Notes under the pieces: generated by a model | What the model was told of the DNA's origin: nothing | Seen by the model: only the letters and a program-made list of their open reading frames with translations | Database searches by the model: none | Source of the DNA: an uncultured Clostridia bacterium | GTDB taxonomy: Bacteria > Bacillota > Clostridia > Oscillospirales > Acutalibacteraceae | Direction of reading: 5' to 3' | DNA length: 64,000 nucleotides | NCBI GenBank assembly: GCA_944380845.1 | Contig: CALWIU010000067.1 | Location: 20,328-84,327 of the forward strand | Program-made: the position numbers and the translations under genes | Part shown: positions 26,756 through 33,878 of the stretch, piece by piece | Layout of the letters: every line of letters starts with the position of its first letter | Numbering within the stretch: position 1 is the first letter of the stretch

Positions 26756-26833
26756 ATGGATGCACTGGAAATCAAACAAGTGGAAAAAGGGACAGCGTTA
26801 GCACAACTTGATTTTACAGATCGTCTTACATAA
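26756..26833 (+). CDS. possible 25-codon ORF downstream of PBP
   Basis: ATG at 26756 opens a 25-codon frame (starting MDALEIKQVEKG) that stops just before a hairpin. GAAGGA lies about 14 bases upstream, which is far for a ribosome-binding site. It may be nothing more than chance. Confidence 0.2.
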   Translation: MDALEIKQVEKGTALAQLDFTDRLT

Positions 26834-26861
26834 AAAAACACCAGCCGCCGATGGCGGCTGG
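26833..26861 (-). terminator. terminator of murL-murD2
   Basis: A perfect 9-bp stem (26841-26849 with 26853-26861) with a 3-nt loop is followed, on the minus strand, by TGTTTTTTT. Confidence 0.75.
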
Positions 26862-26901
26862 CAAAAGCAGCAGGTCAAAAAAGAAATTTTGCTACACGCT
26901 G

Positions 26902-26940
26902 AGCAGCAGGTTTCAAAAGATCTGCTGCTTTTTGCTTTTT
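26902..26940 (+). terminator. terminator of FHA-ftsW-pbp operon
   Basis: A stem of 8-10 bp (26902-26911 with 26920-26929) is followed by TTTTTGCTTTTT on the plus strand. It is interleaved with the minus-strand terminator, so the convergent operons are insulated both ways. Confidence 0.7.
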
Positions 26941-26948
26941 GACTGTTT

Positions 26949-28268
26949 TTAGTCACAGTGGTTCGCGTATTGCCGGACCAGTGTTTTGAAGTGATTGCCC
27001 TTTTCTTCAAAATCCCGGTATTTGTTGTAACTGGCGGCGGCGGGGGAGAGCACACAGGCCTTTCCTGCCGGTGTCAGGCGCACCGCATTTTGGACAGCTT
27101 CTTCCATGTCGGCAGCAAGAATAATCTGCGAACGGCAGCCGTTCTGCCGCAGAAGCGAGGCGATTTTATGGCCGGTGTCCGGCAGACAGATGATATTGTC
27201 GATCGGGCGCTTGCATAATTCGTCGGCAAAATCCCGGTAGTCCAGACCGCGATCCATCCCGCCGATAATGAGCGAGCCGACATTGCCCAGCGAATCAACG
27301 CCCATCAGAACCGAATAGGGAATGGTCGCAATGCTGTCGTTATAGTAGGAAACGCCGCCGAATGTGCCGACCAGTTCCATGCGGTTGGCAATGCCTTCAA
27401 AGGAGGTAATCGCTTGTTCAATGGCGGCGTCCGGCACGCCCAGCCGCCGGACTGCGGTCATGGCGACCGCGATATTTTGACGGTTATGGCTCCCCTTCAG
27501 GTGAGGATTGCAGCCGGCAAGACGAGCAAGGAAAGGATCGGGAGCGGTGGGGTCTGCCAAAATGACCTTTGCCTCAAGGGCGCTGGGGTCAAGGTATTTT
27601 GCAACGGTTGAATGGGGGTTGTAAATCAGAAAATCATTGCTTTGCTGGTATTTTGTGATATTCATTTTCGCCCGAAGATATCCCGCAAAACCATCGTTAT
27701 AATGATCGAGGTGCTCTTCGTACACATTGGTCAGTACCGCGATGTGCGGGGAAGAAGTCATAAATTCCAGCTGGTGGCAGGACAGTTCCATCACCGTCAA
27801 TTCATTTTCGGATTCTCCGATATGGTCAAAAACCGGTACGCCTACATTGCCGGTCAGACGCGCCCGCAGTCCTGCCGCTTGCAGCATCCGGTGAATCAGG
27901 GTTGCGGTGGTGGTTTTGCCTTTGGTTCCCGTTACGCCGATGACCGTGCTGTCAGAATACTTTAAGAACAAATCGGTCTGACAGGTGATTTCGCAGTGCG
28001 GCGGAATGGTGATCCCAACAAAGGGAATACCGGGGCTTTTCAAAACCAGATCGTAATCTTTCATCGCGTCAAGATAGGTGCTGCCGAAATGAAAAGAGAC
28101 TTTATCATCATCCAGCGAAAAGGGGTTCTGATCGGCAATGCCAAGGGGTTTGTCAGGCAGAAATTTGCGAATCAGCCGATAAGAGGATCGTCCCTCTCTG
28201 CCGAATCCGAGTATCAGGATCCGTTTGTCCGAAAACAGGCGGATCATGTCGTCAAGACTGCGAAACAT
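26949..28268 (-). CDS. murD2: UDP-MurNAc-L-alanine:L-glutamate ligase (MurD2 type)
   Basis: This 439-residue Mur ligase adds glutamate to UDP-MurNAc-L-Ala with ATP in the cytoplasm. It has the N-terminal nucleotide-sugar domain (ILILGFGREGRSSYRLI), the ATP loop GVTGTKGKTTTA near residue 115, ELSCHQLEF, NVYEEHLDHY, the Asn-Arg in IANRMELVGTFGGVSYYNDSIATIP, and the C-terminal domain (CVLSPAAASYNKYRDFEEKGNHF). These are MurD features. It overlaps the 3' end of murL by 17 bases, with AAAGGAG inside murL. In Xanthomonas the ligase paired with MurL (MurD2) uses L-Glu instead of D-Glu; that specificity is inferred here from the pairing. A classical murD could exist elsewhere. Confidence 0.88.
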   Translation of the reverse strand: MFRSLDDMIRLFSDKRILILGFGREGRSSYRLIRKFLPDKPLGIADQNPFSLDDDKVSFHFGSTYLDAMKDYDLVLKSPGIPFVGITIPPHCEITCQTDLFLKYSDSTVIGVTGTKGKTTTATLIHRMLQAAGLRARLTGNVGVPVFDHIGESENELTVMELSCHQLEFMTSSPHIAVLTNVYEEHLDHYNDGFAGYLRAKMNITKYQQSNDFLIYNPHSTVAKYLDPSALEAKVILADPTAPDPFLARLAGCNPHLKGSHNRQNIAVAMTAVRRLGVPDAAIEQAITSFEGIANRMELVGTFGGVSYYNDSIATIPYSVLMGVDSLGNVGSLIIGGMDRGLDYRDFADELCKRPIDNIICLPDTGHKIASLLRQNGCRSQIILAADMEEAVQNAVRLTPAGKACVLSPAAASYNKYRDFEEKGNHFKTLVRQYANHCD

Positions 28269-29628
28269 AACGATACATCTCCTTTACGCAGGATTGGTAG
28301 TTGTCGGGTACAAGATTTTGTTCGTTCCAGCTGGTAAACAGCGTCAGATCCGGTTTTTCTCCGGGCGCGTGCTCGTCAAAATACTTCAGCAGTGCCGGAA
28401 GCGGTTCGTTTACGCGTTTGGCTTTTGCCAGCGTCAGGGCAAGAGCGGTTCGCACTTCGGTCACAGTGCCCACACATTCAAAAGGCTTCACATCGGAAAA
28501 ACCGCAAAGCCCTTTGAAATCTTCTAACAGAGCGGTTTCGTCAAGCATACATTTGCCGAAAACAGCATCCAGATCTTTTTTGCTCAGGAAGGGCGAAAGG
28601 ATACAGTAAACAAACAGGCATTTCGGACAGGCGGCGCACCAGATGTTTTTTTTGCTGCCTGCGTTGCAGCTGCGAAAAACAGGAAGAAACTGGGGCAGCG
28701 ACGCGAACATTTTGGCGATCTGCAATTCGTTAAAAGGACGCAGCAGGCTGAAATATCGGATCGGCACACCGATGTTTCTGTTCAGATAGTCGGAAAAATC
28801 CCGTTCAAATTCATATGATTTAGAATACTGGTGGTTTACCGTCAGCCCTTCAATATTGGATTCATTCGCGCTGGATTCATTGGAAAGAACAATATCTTTT
28901 GCCCCGATTAAAAAGGCGCAGTAAGCGGAAAGAAAGGCGACGATTGCCGAAAACGGGGTGTGCCCGTTCAAAAAACCACGCCGGTTCAGCTCCAGAAGCG
29001 CCGGGTCGATGGTGCGATGGGTGCGAATGATCGCTTCTTCCCCGTCGCCCGCCGCCAGAACGGTGTCGGTGCGTGCCTTTTGGTCGTTCACGGTAAAGTA
29101 GCGAACGGTTTTTCCGTTGTTTTTCAAAAGCGTTGCTGTTACGGCAGAATCCTTCCCGCCGCCAATGGGAACCAGCGCATCTGTTTTTGCTTCAAAGACC
29201 AGAGGCTCGTGAAAGGCTTCCGGTTCGGGCGCTTCGATTTGGATCAATTCCTCCTCTGTCGCATCTATGCCATTGCGGTATAAAAATTCTCCCAGCCCGT
29301 TGAAATATAGCTTTTTCCACCAGCGGATTTCTTCCGCTGTAAGCCCGCCGCAGCGAACGGAAAGTTTTTCAGGAAGCACCGCTTTAAAATAACTGACGCA
29401 TTCTGCCATGCCGAAAAGGAAAGCGAGCCGTTTGGCATATTCATGATCCGCAGCCTGCACAAGCCGCAGGTTTTTGGTATCGATCACCGTTTGCGGCGTA
29501 AAGGAACAAAGCCCCGGTATCTCAAAGTGGAACCGAAGGGTTATTTGATCTTTTTCAGGAAGCACCTCATAGGAATGATAAATAAATTCAGCATATTGCT
29601 GTCGAAAGCTCAGTTCTTGCAGCTTCAT
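28252..29628 (-). CDS. murL: UDP-MurNAc-L-Ala-L-Glu epimerase MurL
   Basis: This 458-residue cytosolic protein carries an N-type ATP-pyrophosphatase (PP-loop) motif, VPIGGGKDSAVTATLL, near residue 170, then SNESSANESN and a Cys-rich stretch (SCNAGSKKNIWCAACPKCLF) near 325-345. This matches what I recall of MurL, the ATP-dependent enzyme that epimerises the terminal L-Glu of UDP-MurNAc-L-Ala-L-Glu to D-Glu, replacing glutamate racemase. The strongest support is the 17-base overlap with a MurD-type ligase, the same pairing as in Xanthomonas oryzae. It has its own promoter and an AGGTGA site. The alternative, an unrelated PP-loop ligase or thiolase, is less likely given the neighbour. Confidence 0.85.
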   Translation of the reverse strand: MKLQELSFRQQYAEFIYHSYEVLPEKDQITLRFHFEIPGLCSFTPQTVIDTKNLRLVQAADHEYAKRLAFLFGMAECVSYFKAVLPEKLSVRCGGLTAEEIRWWKKLYFNGLGEFLYRNGIDATEEELIQIEAPEPEAFHEPLVFEAKTDALVPIGGGKDSAVTATLLKNNGKTVRYFTVNDQKARTDTVLAAGDGEEAIIRTHRTIDPALLELNRRGFLNGHTPFSAIVAFLSAYCAFLIGAKDIVLSNESSANESNIEGLTVNHQYSKSYEFERDFSDYLNRNIGVPIRYFSLLRPFNELQIAKMFASLPQFLPVFRSCNAGSKKNIWCAACPKCLFVYCILSPFLSKKDLDAVFGKCMLDETALLEDFKGLCGFSDVKPFECVGTVTEVRTALALTLAKAKRVNEPLPALLKYFDEHAPGEKPDLTLFTSWNEQNLVPDNYQSCVKEMYRYVSQS

Positions 29629-29647
29629 GACGCATCACCTGTATTAG

Positions 29648-29675
29648 ATTATATCGGGTTAAGAGAAAAAATCAA
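29648..29675 (-). promoter_or_regulatory. promoter of murL-murD2
   Basis: On the minus strand a -35 TTGATT (29675-29670), a 16-bp spacer and a perfect -10 TATAAT (29653-29648) lie 20 bases before the murL start. Confidence 0.7.
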
Positions 29676-29746
29676 GGGAAACTCGTCAAAGGCAGAGGTT
29701 TTCATAAAAATTTTTCCTTTTTTCGGCGGTTCGGAGAAAAAACATA

Positions 29747-29775
29747 TTGACAACCATGCCGGTGTGATATATACT
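29747..29775 (+). promoter_or_regulatory. strong promoter of rpsU
   Basis: A perfect -35 TTGACA (29747-29752), an exact 17-bp spacer and a -10 TATACT (29770-29775) precede rpsU by 73 bases. Confidence 0.85.
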
Positions 29776-29848
29776 AATACGGTATCAGCATAACTTGTTG
29801 ATGTAATTTGGGAAGAATAACCCCTACTCACGCGGAGGGAGGGATCAT

Positions 29849-30025
29849 ATGAGCCAGGTAAAGGTAAAAGAGAACGAGTCGCTTGACAGCGCCCTCAGAA
29901 GGTTTAAGCGCCAGACATCCAGAGACGGCGTGATTCAGGAAGTTCGCAAGAGAGAACATTATGAGAAGCCTTCCGTCAGACGCAAAAAGAAATCGGAAGC
30001 CGCTCGCAAACGCAAGTATAAATAA
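29849..30025 (+). CDS. rpsU: small ribosomal subunit protein bS21
   Basis: This 58-residue, strongly basic protein is S21 of the 30S subunit, which sits near the anti-Shine-Dalgarno end of 16S rRNA. The S21 pattern is clear: [19 protein letters not shown], then [20 protein letters not shown] and a Lys/Arg tail. A GGAGGGAGGG ribosome-binding site precedes ATG. It has a consensus promoter and is followed within 10 bases by a hairpin, so it is largely a single-gene transcript with possible readthrough into yqeG. Confidence 0.95.
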   Translation: MSQVKVKENESLDSALRRFKRQTSRDGVIQEVRKREHYEKPSVRRKKKSEAARKRKYK

Positions 30026-30033
30026 TTTCAGAT

Positions 30034-30070
30034 GCAAGGCGGACTCAAGTCATTGAGCCCGCCTTGTTTT
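30034..30070 (+). terminator. terminator/attenuator after rpsU
   Basis: A 14-bp stem with one mismatch (30035-30048 with 30053-30066) is followed by TTTT, between rpsU and yqeG. The short T-run suggests partial readthrough. Confidence 0.7.
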
Positions 30071-30091
30071 CCGGAAAAGGAGGCGCAGTCC

Positions 30092-30634
30092 ATGGCGGAA
30101 CCAAAACCGGGAGTTGCGGCATGGGAAGATGCTGTCCCAAAATATATTTATTCCTCCATCACTGATATCACCCCTGATGAGTTGCGGCGCATCGGCGCTG
30201 TTGCCGTTGGAATCGATCTGGATAACACCACGGTTTACGATTCAACCTTGCGTCCGCGCGAGGGCGTTATGGCATGGATCCGCCAAACCAAAGAAGCGGG
30301 TTTTCCGATCATGATTGTGTCCAACACCTATCCGCTGCGCGCTCGCTGGCTTTCTAAAAAATTCCGGGTTCCTTTTTTGGCTTTGTCTGATAAACCGAAT
30401 CCGAAAAATGTCATCAAAGCCGCCGCCCAACTCGGTGTGCCGCTGGAAAATTTCGCCATGATCGGCGATCAGCTCTTTGCCGATATCGAAGCGGCAAACC
30501 GCTGCGGCGCGATTTCTGTTTGGGTGCGCCCATTTATGCGTGAAAAAATATTCGCGAAAAAATTTGCCCGCCGCCGCGCCAGAGAAAAGAAATTCTGCGA
30601 GGAACACGGGATTGAATACGAGGAGCTTCCATGA
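30092..30634 (+). CDS. yqeG: YqeG-family HAD IIIA phosphatase
   Basis: This 180-residue HAD-superfamily phosphatase has the nucleophile motif DLDNT (Asp42 and Asp44), motif II Ser/Thr in IMIVSNTYPLR, a Lys in the SDKPNPKN region, and motif III GDQLFADIEAANRCG. The family hydrolyses phosphate from small molecules; related proteins are phosphatidylglycerophosphate phosphatases, but the substrate here is not established. ATG at 30092 is preceded by AAAAGGAGG. Its stop overlaps the M24 peptidase start by 4 bases (ATGA), so the two are translationally coupled. Confidence 0.88.
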   Translation: MAEPKPGVAAWEDAVPKYIYSSITDITPDELRRIGAVAVGIDLDNTTVYDSTLRPREGVMAWIRQTKEAGFPIMIVSNTYPLRARWLSKKFRVPFLALSDKPNPKNVIKAAAQLGVPLENFAMIGDQLFADIEAANRCGAISVWVRPFMREKIFAKKFARRRAREKKFCEEHGIEYEELP

Positions 30635-31713
30635 ACGCATTACAGAGTTTTAGAGCGTTGTTTTACGGCGCCGAAGGAAAAAGTCTGGATACTGCCGTTC
30701 TTTTTACCTCTGAGGTCAGCCGCCGCTTTTTGACCGGATTCCCGTCTTCAGACGGCTTTGTCGCCATTACAAAGGACAAAGCCGTTTTTTGGACAGACAG
30801 CCGCTATATAGAGGCAGCAAAGCAGTGCGTCAGCACCATGCCGGTAGAAGAGCAGCAGGATATCAACAACCAGCTTCGCAGTCTGTTCACAGACAACGGG
30901 ATCAGGAAAATTGAGGTTGAGGTTTCGCGCCTGAGCGTTCGCCGTTACCGCTTGCTGCAGCAAGCTCTTTCGCCGCTGGAAGTTTCGGATGAGAGCAGCG
31001 CCGATGATAGTTTGGCGGCGCTTCGCTGTGTCAAAACAGCCGAAGAAGTCGCGCGGATCGAAAAAGCGCAAAGCATCGCACAGGCTGCCTTTGATGATAT
31101 TCTGACTTTTATCCGTCCCGGCGTAAGCGAAAAAGAAATCGCGCTGCATCTGGATTATGCCATGCTGTCGCGCGGAGCACAGGCGGTTTCTTTTGAAACC
31201 ATTGCCATTGCCGGCGAGAATACATCCAAACCCCATGGCGTTCCCTCAGATCGAAAAGTGCAAAATGGTGATTTTGTTACCATGGATTTCGGCGCGGTTT
31301 ATGACGGATATCACAGTGATATGACCCGAACCGTTGCGGTTGGCAGCGTGTCGGAAGAGCAGAAAAAGATTTATGCAATCGTTTTGCAGGCAAAACAGGA
31401 AGCGTTGTCGGTTCTGCGGGCGGGGCTGCCTGCTTCGCAGGGGGATAAGGCGGCGCGTGATGTGATCGAAAAAGCGGGATTCGGCGCGTATTTCCGCCAC
31501 AGCACCGGCCATGGCGTAGGACTTGAAATCCATGAGCTGCCCAACCTGTCCCCGCGCTCGGAATATGTTTTGCAGAAAGGTAATATTGTAACCGTAGAAC
31601 CGGGGATCTATTTACCCGGTGCTTTCGGCGTGCGTATCGAGGATATGGCGCTGATTGAAGAAACTGGCTGCAAAAATCTGACTTCCGCAGAGCAGAAATT
31701 GATCGTCCTGTAA
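30631..31713 (+). CDS. M24 family Xaa-Pro aminopeptidase/dipeptidase
   Basis: This 360-residue cytosolic metallopeptidase cleaves peptides next to proline. The N-terminal creatinase-like domain (about 1-125) is followed by the pita-bread catalytic domain. Its dinuclear metal ligands lie in MDFGAVYDGYHSDMTRT (two Asp), HSTGHGVGLEIHELPN (His), and VTVEPGIYLP and VRIEDM (two Glu). Length and order match bacillar YqhT/PepQ proteins. It is coupled to yqeG and sits upstream of efp, an arrangement also common in Bacillus. Confidence 0.92.
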   Translation: MNALQSFRALFYGAEGKSLDTAVLFTSEVSRRFLTGFPSSDGFVAITKDKAVFWTDSRYIEAAKQCVSTMPVEEQQDINNQLRSLFTDNGIRKIEVEVSRLSVRRYRLLQQALSPLEVSDESSADDSLAALRCVKTAEEVARIEKAQSIAQAAFDDILTFIRPGVSEKEIALHLDYAMLSRGAQAVSFETIAIAGENTSKPHGVPSDRKVQNGDFVTMDFGAVYDGYHSDMTRTVAVGSVSEEQKKIYAIVLQAKQEALSVLRAGLPASQGDKAARDVIEKAGFGAYFRHSTGHGVGLEIHELPNLSPRSEYVLQKGNIVTVEPGIYLPGAFGVRIEDMALIEETGCKNLTSAEQKLIVL

Positions 31714-31755
31714 GAAGAAAACGGCTTGTTTAAGCGGTTCTTTCTGAAAAAAGAC

Positions 31756-31784
31756 TTGCAAAAAAGACGAAAATATTATATGAT
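31756..31784 (+). promoter_or_regulatory. promoter of efp
   Basis: A -35 TTGCAA (31756-31761), a 17-bp spacer and a -10 TATGAT (31779-31784) lie in the gap between the M24 peptidase and efp. Confidence 0.7.
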
Positions 31785-31837
31785 ATATTTGTTATTATAT
31801 GCGGCGGTTTGTCGCTCGTAAGAAAGGATTGGAAAGT

Positions 31838-32395
31838 ATGGTAACAGCCGGCGATTTCAGAAACGGCGTAACTTTTGAAATGGATGGCGCCGTTTGGCAG
31901 ATCATAGAGTTTCAGCATGTAAAACCCGGTAAGGGCGCGGCGTTTGTCCGCACGAAGCTCAGAAATGTGATTCAGGGTTCCGTGGTCGAAAAGACTTTCA
32001 GCCCGACTGATAAATTCCCCACCGCTTTTGTGGAAAGAAAGGAAATGGAGTATTCCTATAACGACGGCGATCTGTATTATTTTATGGATCCCGACAGCTA
32101 TGAGCTGATCCCCATCAGCAAGGATGAACTGGACGACAACTTTAAATTTGTCAAAGAGCAAATGGTTTGCCGCGTGCTGTCCTATAAAGGCAAGGTTTTC
32201 GGTGTGGAGCCGCCGAACTTTGTGACTTTGCAGGTCACCAAAACGGATCCCGGTTTCAAGGGCGACACAGCGACCAACACCTTAAAGCCCGCTACGCTGG
32301 AAACGGGCGCTGAAATCAAAGTCCCGCTGTTTATTGACGAGGGTGAAATGATTCAGGTCGATACAAGAACCGGCGAATATATGTCCAGAGCGTAA
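31838..32395 (+). CDS. efp: translation elongation factor P
   Basis: This 185-residue factor, exactly the usual length, rescues ribosomes stalled at polyproline stretches. The three beta-barrel domains are intact: KOW-like [16 protein letters not shown], the tip loop KPGKGAAF with the modifiable Lys32, and the C-terminal signature [11 protein letters not shown]. Lys32 is the position modified with 5-aminopentanol in Bacillus. No EpmA/EpmB-type modification genes are visible nearby. ATG at 31838 has AGAAAGGA upstream; an earlier in-frame start would add 13 untypical residues. Confidence 0.96.
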   Translation: MVTAGDFRNGVTFEMDGAVWQIIEFQHVKPGKGAAFVRTKLRNVIQGSVVEKTFSPTDKFPTAFVERKEMEYSYNDGDLYYFMDPDSYELIPISKDELDDNFKFVKEQMVCRVLSYKGKVFGVEPPNFVTLQVTKTDPGFKGDTATNTLKPATLETGAEIKVPLFIDEGEMIQVDTRTGEYMSRA

Positions 32396-32426
32396 GCGAT
32401 GGCAAGAATATAAGGAGGTCAACCCC

Positions 32427-32852
32427 ATGACAATTACCGAAAAAGCCGCTTATCTGAGAGGTTTTGCCGATGCTGCAAAAATGAAGGATGATGACGATGC
32501 CGTCAAACTCCTGAAAAAAGTGGTCGAAATCATTGACGATCTTGCCGTTTGCGTAACGGATCTCGACGATCAGGTTGCCGAAATGTCCGAACAGCTGGAT
32601 GCGGTTGACGAGGATCTTTCCGATCTGGAAGAGTATGTATATGAGGATGACGACTGCGATTGCTGTGACGATGATTGCGATTGCTGCGATGATGACGAAG
32701 ATATGATGTTTGAGCTGGAGTGCCCGGAATGCGGCAAAACCATCTATCTGGACGAAAGTATCTTTGATTCCGATGAAGAGGTCACTTGCCCGTCTTGCGG
32801 CGCGGTTCTGGAAGACCTGACCATCGAGGAAGATGACGAAGACGACGAATAA
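32427..32852 (+). CDS. CD1247-type acidic protein with Cys-rich stretch and zinc ribbon
   Basis: This 141-residue, very acidic cytosolic protein is of the CD1247 N-terminal-domain type, which I recall as a Clostridia protein often found after efp. Residues 1-72 form a helical region with a heptad-like acidic coil. Residues 73-92 contain two Asp/Cys repeats, each with a DCDCC core (Cys77, 79, 80 and Cys84, 86, 87), and residues 99-124 form a zinc ribbon (Cys99/102 and Cys121/124). The function is unknown; the Asp/Cys stretch looks like a metal site. It follows efp by 31 bases with AAGGAGG and ends before a terminator, so it is probably co-expressed with efp. Confidence 0.82.
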   Translation: MTITEKAAYLRGFADAAKMKDDDDAVKLLKKVVEIIDDLAVCVTDLDDQVAEMSEQLDAVDEDLSDLEEYVYEDDDCDCCDDDCDCCDDDEDMMFELECPECGKTIYLDESIFDSDEEVTCPSCGAVLEDLTIEEDDEDDE

Positions 32853-32878
32853 TCATCGCTTGATTGGCATATAAAAAC

Positions 32879-32920
32879 AAAGCCGGGCATTCTTTTTGTT
32901 CAGAATGTCTGGCTTTCTTG
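32879..32920 (+). terminator. terminator of efp transcript
   Basis: A 15-bp stem with wobble pairs (32879-32893 with 32902-32916) is followed by CTT-rich sequence shortly after the CD1247-type gene. Confidence 0.7.
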
Positions 32921-32939
32921 CTAACAAGGGGGAATCGGT

Positions 32940-33815
32940 ATGGATGAAAAATACATTGGCAGAATCTGCCCATATTGTAAACAGCCTATCGGAGAAGAGG
33001 ATGAAATTGTTGTTTGTGAGCGTTGTTTGACGGCCATGCACAAGGAATGCCGTGAAAAAGCCGGAAAATGTGCGGCGATTGGCTGTGAAGGGGCTGACGC
33101 GGCTCCGTCGGAAAAGACGGAGCGTATAAATGCCGAAAAGACGGAGGATACCACAAAGGCCGCCGACGCGGAGAAAACCAATGATTCCGCACAGGCGGGC
33201 GAACCGGTTGGACCGGCCGCAGCAACGCGGAAACCAGAGGATATTTATCGCAATCCTTCGTTTTGCCCGTCCTGCGGTGCAGCTGTGCCGCCCGGCGCGG
33301 ATAATTGCCCGAGCTGCGGATTTCATTTTGCATCTCATCCGGCGGCAAAACAGCCAAAGAAAAAAGTCGGCAAAAAAGGTCTGGTCGCACTGATTGTCTG
33401 CCTGGTAGTGGCAGTTGCGGCGCTGGGTGTTGTGATTGGCGGCATTTCATGGTACCGGGAAGAAACAGCCGATCTGCGGGATGAACTGTATGACTGTTAC
33501 TGGGTTTGTCCGGAACTGAATGAACAGGTACAGGAAGGCGATCTGTTTGTTTCCGATGCCTATGTGATCTTTGAGGGGCAGAGTATGCGTATGGTAACCA
33601 GCAACCTGCTTTTTGGCGGGCAGACGCTTTTTTCGGCTCAGTTTACCGTGAATTCGCCCTGGTCGGTTACGCTGCTGCTGACAAACGGACAGCAGGTTTC
33701 CTTTACGGTCGAGTACCGGGAAGACGGTCCCTATGACCGTATGATCTGGACCGGGGAATCGGGCAATGTTCTTAACTTTAACGAAGTGGAAGAATCCGGC
33801 TCGTATTACGACTGA
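32940..33815 (+). CDS. prokaryotic RING-finger/zinc-ribbon membrane protein
   Basis: This 291-residue protein begins with a RING/PHD-like zinc site: Cys10-x2-Cys13-x12-Cys26-x2-Cys29-x4-His34-x2-Cys37-x6-Cys44-x4-Cys49, the pattern of the Pfam prokaryotic RING-finger group. A charged Glu/Lys/Thr/Ala linker (about 55-100) is followed by a double zinc ribbon (CPSCGAAVPPGADNCPSCGF) and a membrane helix (about 142-167). A C-terminal beta-rich domain of about 120 residues lies outside the membrane and has no known family. The protein therefore has cytosolic zinc domains tethered to an external sensor-like domain. No E2- or ubiquitin-like gene is nearby, so a ubiquitin-ligase role is not claimed. 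It has its own terminator. Confidence 0.8.
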   Translation: MDEKYIGRICPYCKQPIGEEDEIVVCERCLTAMHKECREKAGKCAAIGCEGADAAPSEKTERINAEKTEDTTKAADAEKTNDSAQAGEPVGPAAATRKPEDIYRNPSFCPSCGAAVPPGADNCPSCGFHFASHPAAKQPKKKVGKKGLVALIVCLVVAVAALGVVIGGISWYREETADLRDELYDCYWVCPELNEQVQEGDLFVSDAYVIFEGQSMRMVTSNLLFGGQTLFSAQFTVNSPWSVTLLLTNGQQVSFTVEYREDGPYDRMIWTGESGNVLNFNEVEESGSYYD

Positions 33816-33827
33816 GAAGAAATAAAG

Positions 33828-33877
33828 AAAGACGCGAAGCTTTTTCCTTTGGAGAATGGTTTCGCGTCTTTTTTTTG
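33828..33877. terminator. bidirectional terminator
   Basis: An 11-bp stem (33828-33838 with 33861-33871) with a long loop is followed by eight Ts on the plus strand. On the minus side it lies just beyond the amidohydrolase stop. Confidence 0.75.
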
Positions 33878-33878
33878 C

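Noticed and set aside
32940-33815. Bacterial ubiquitin-like conjugation system
   Set aside because: Only the RING-like protein is present; no E1, E2, deubiquitinase or ubiquitin-like gene was seen in the window.
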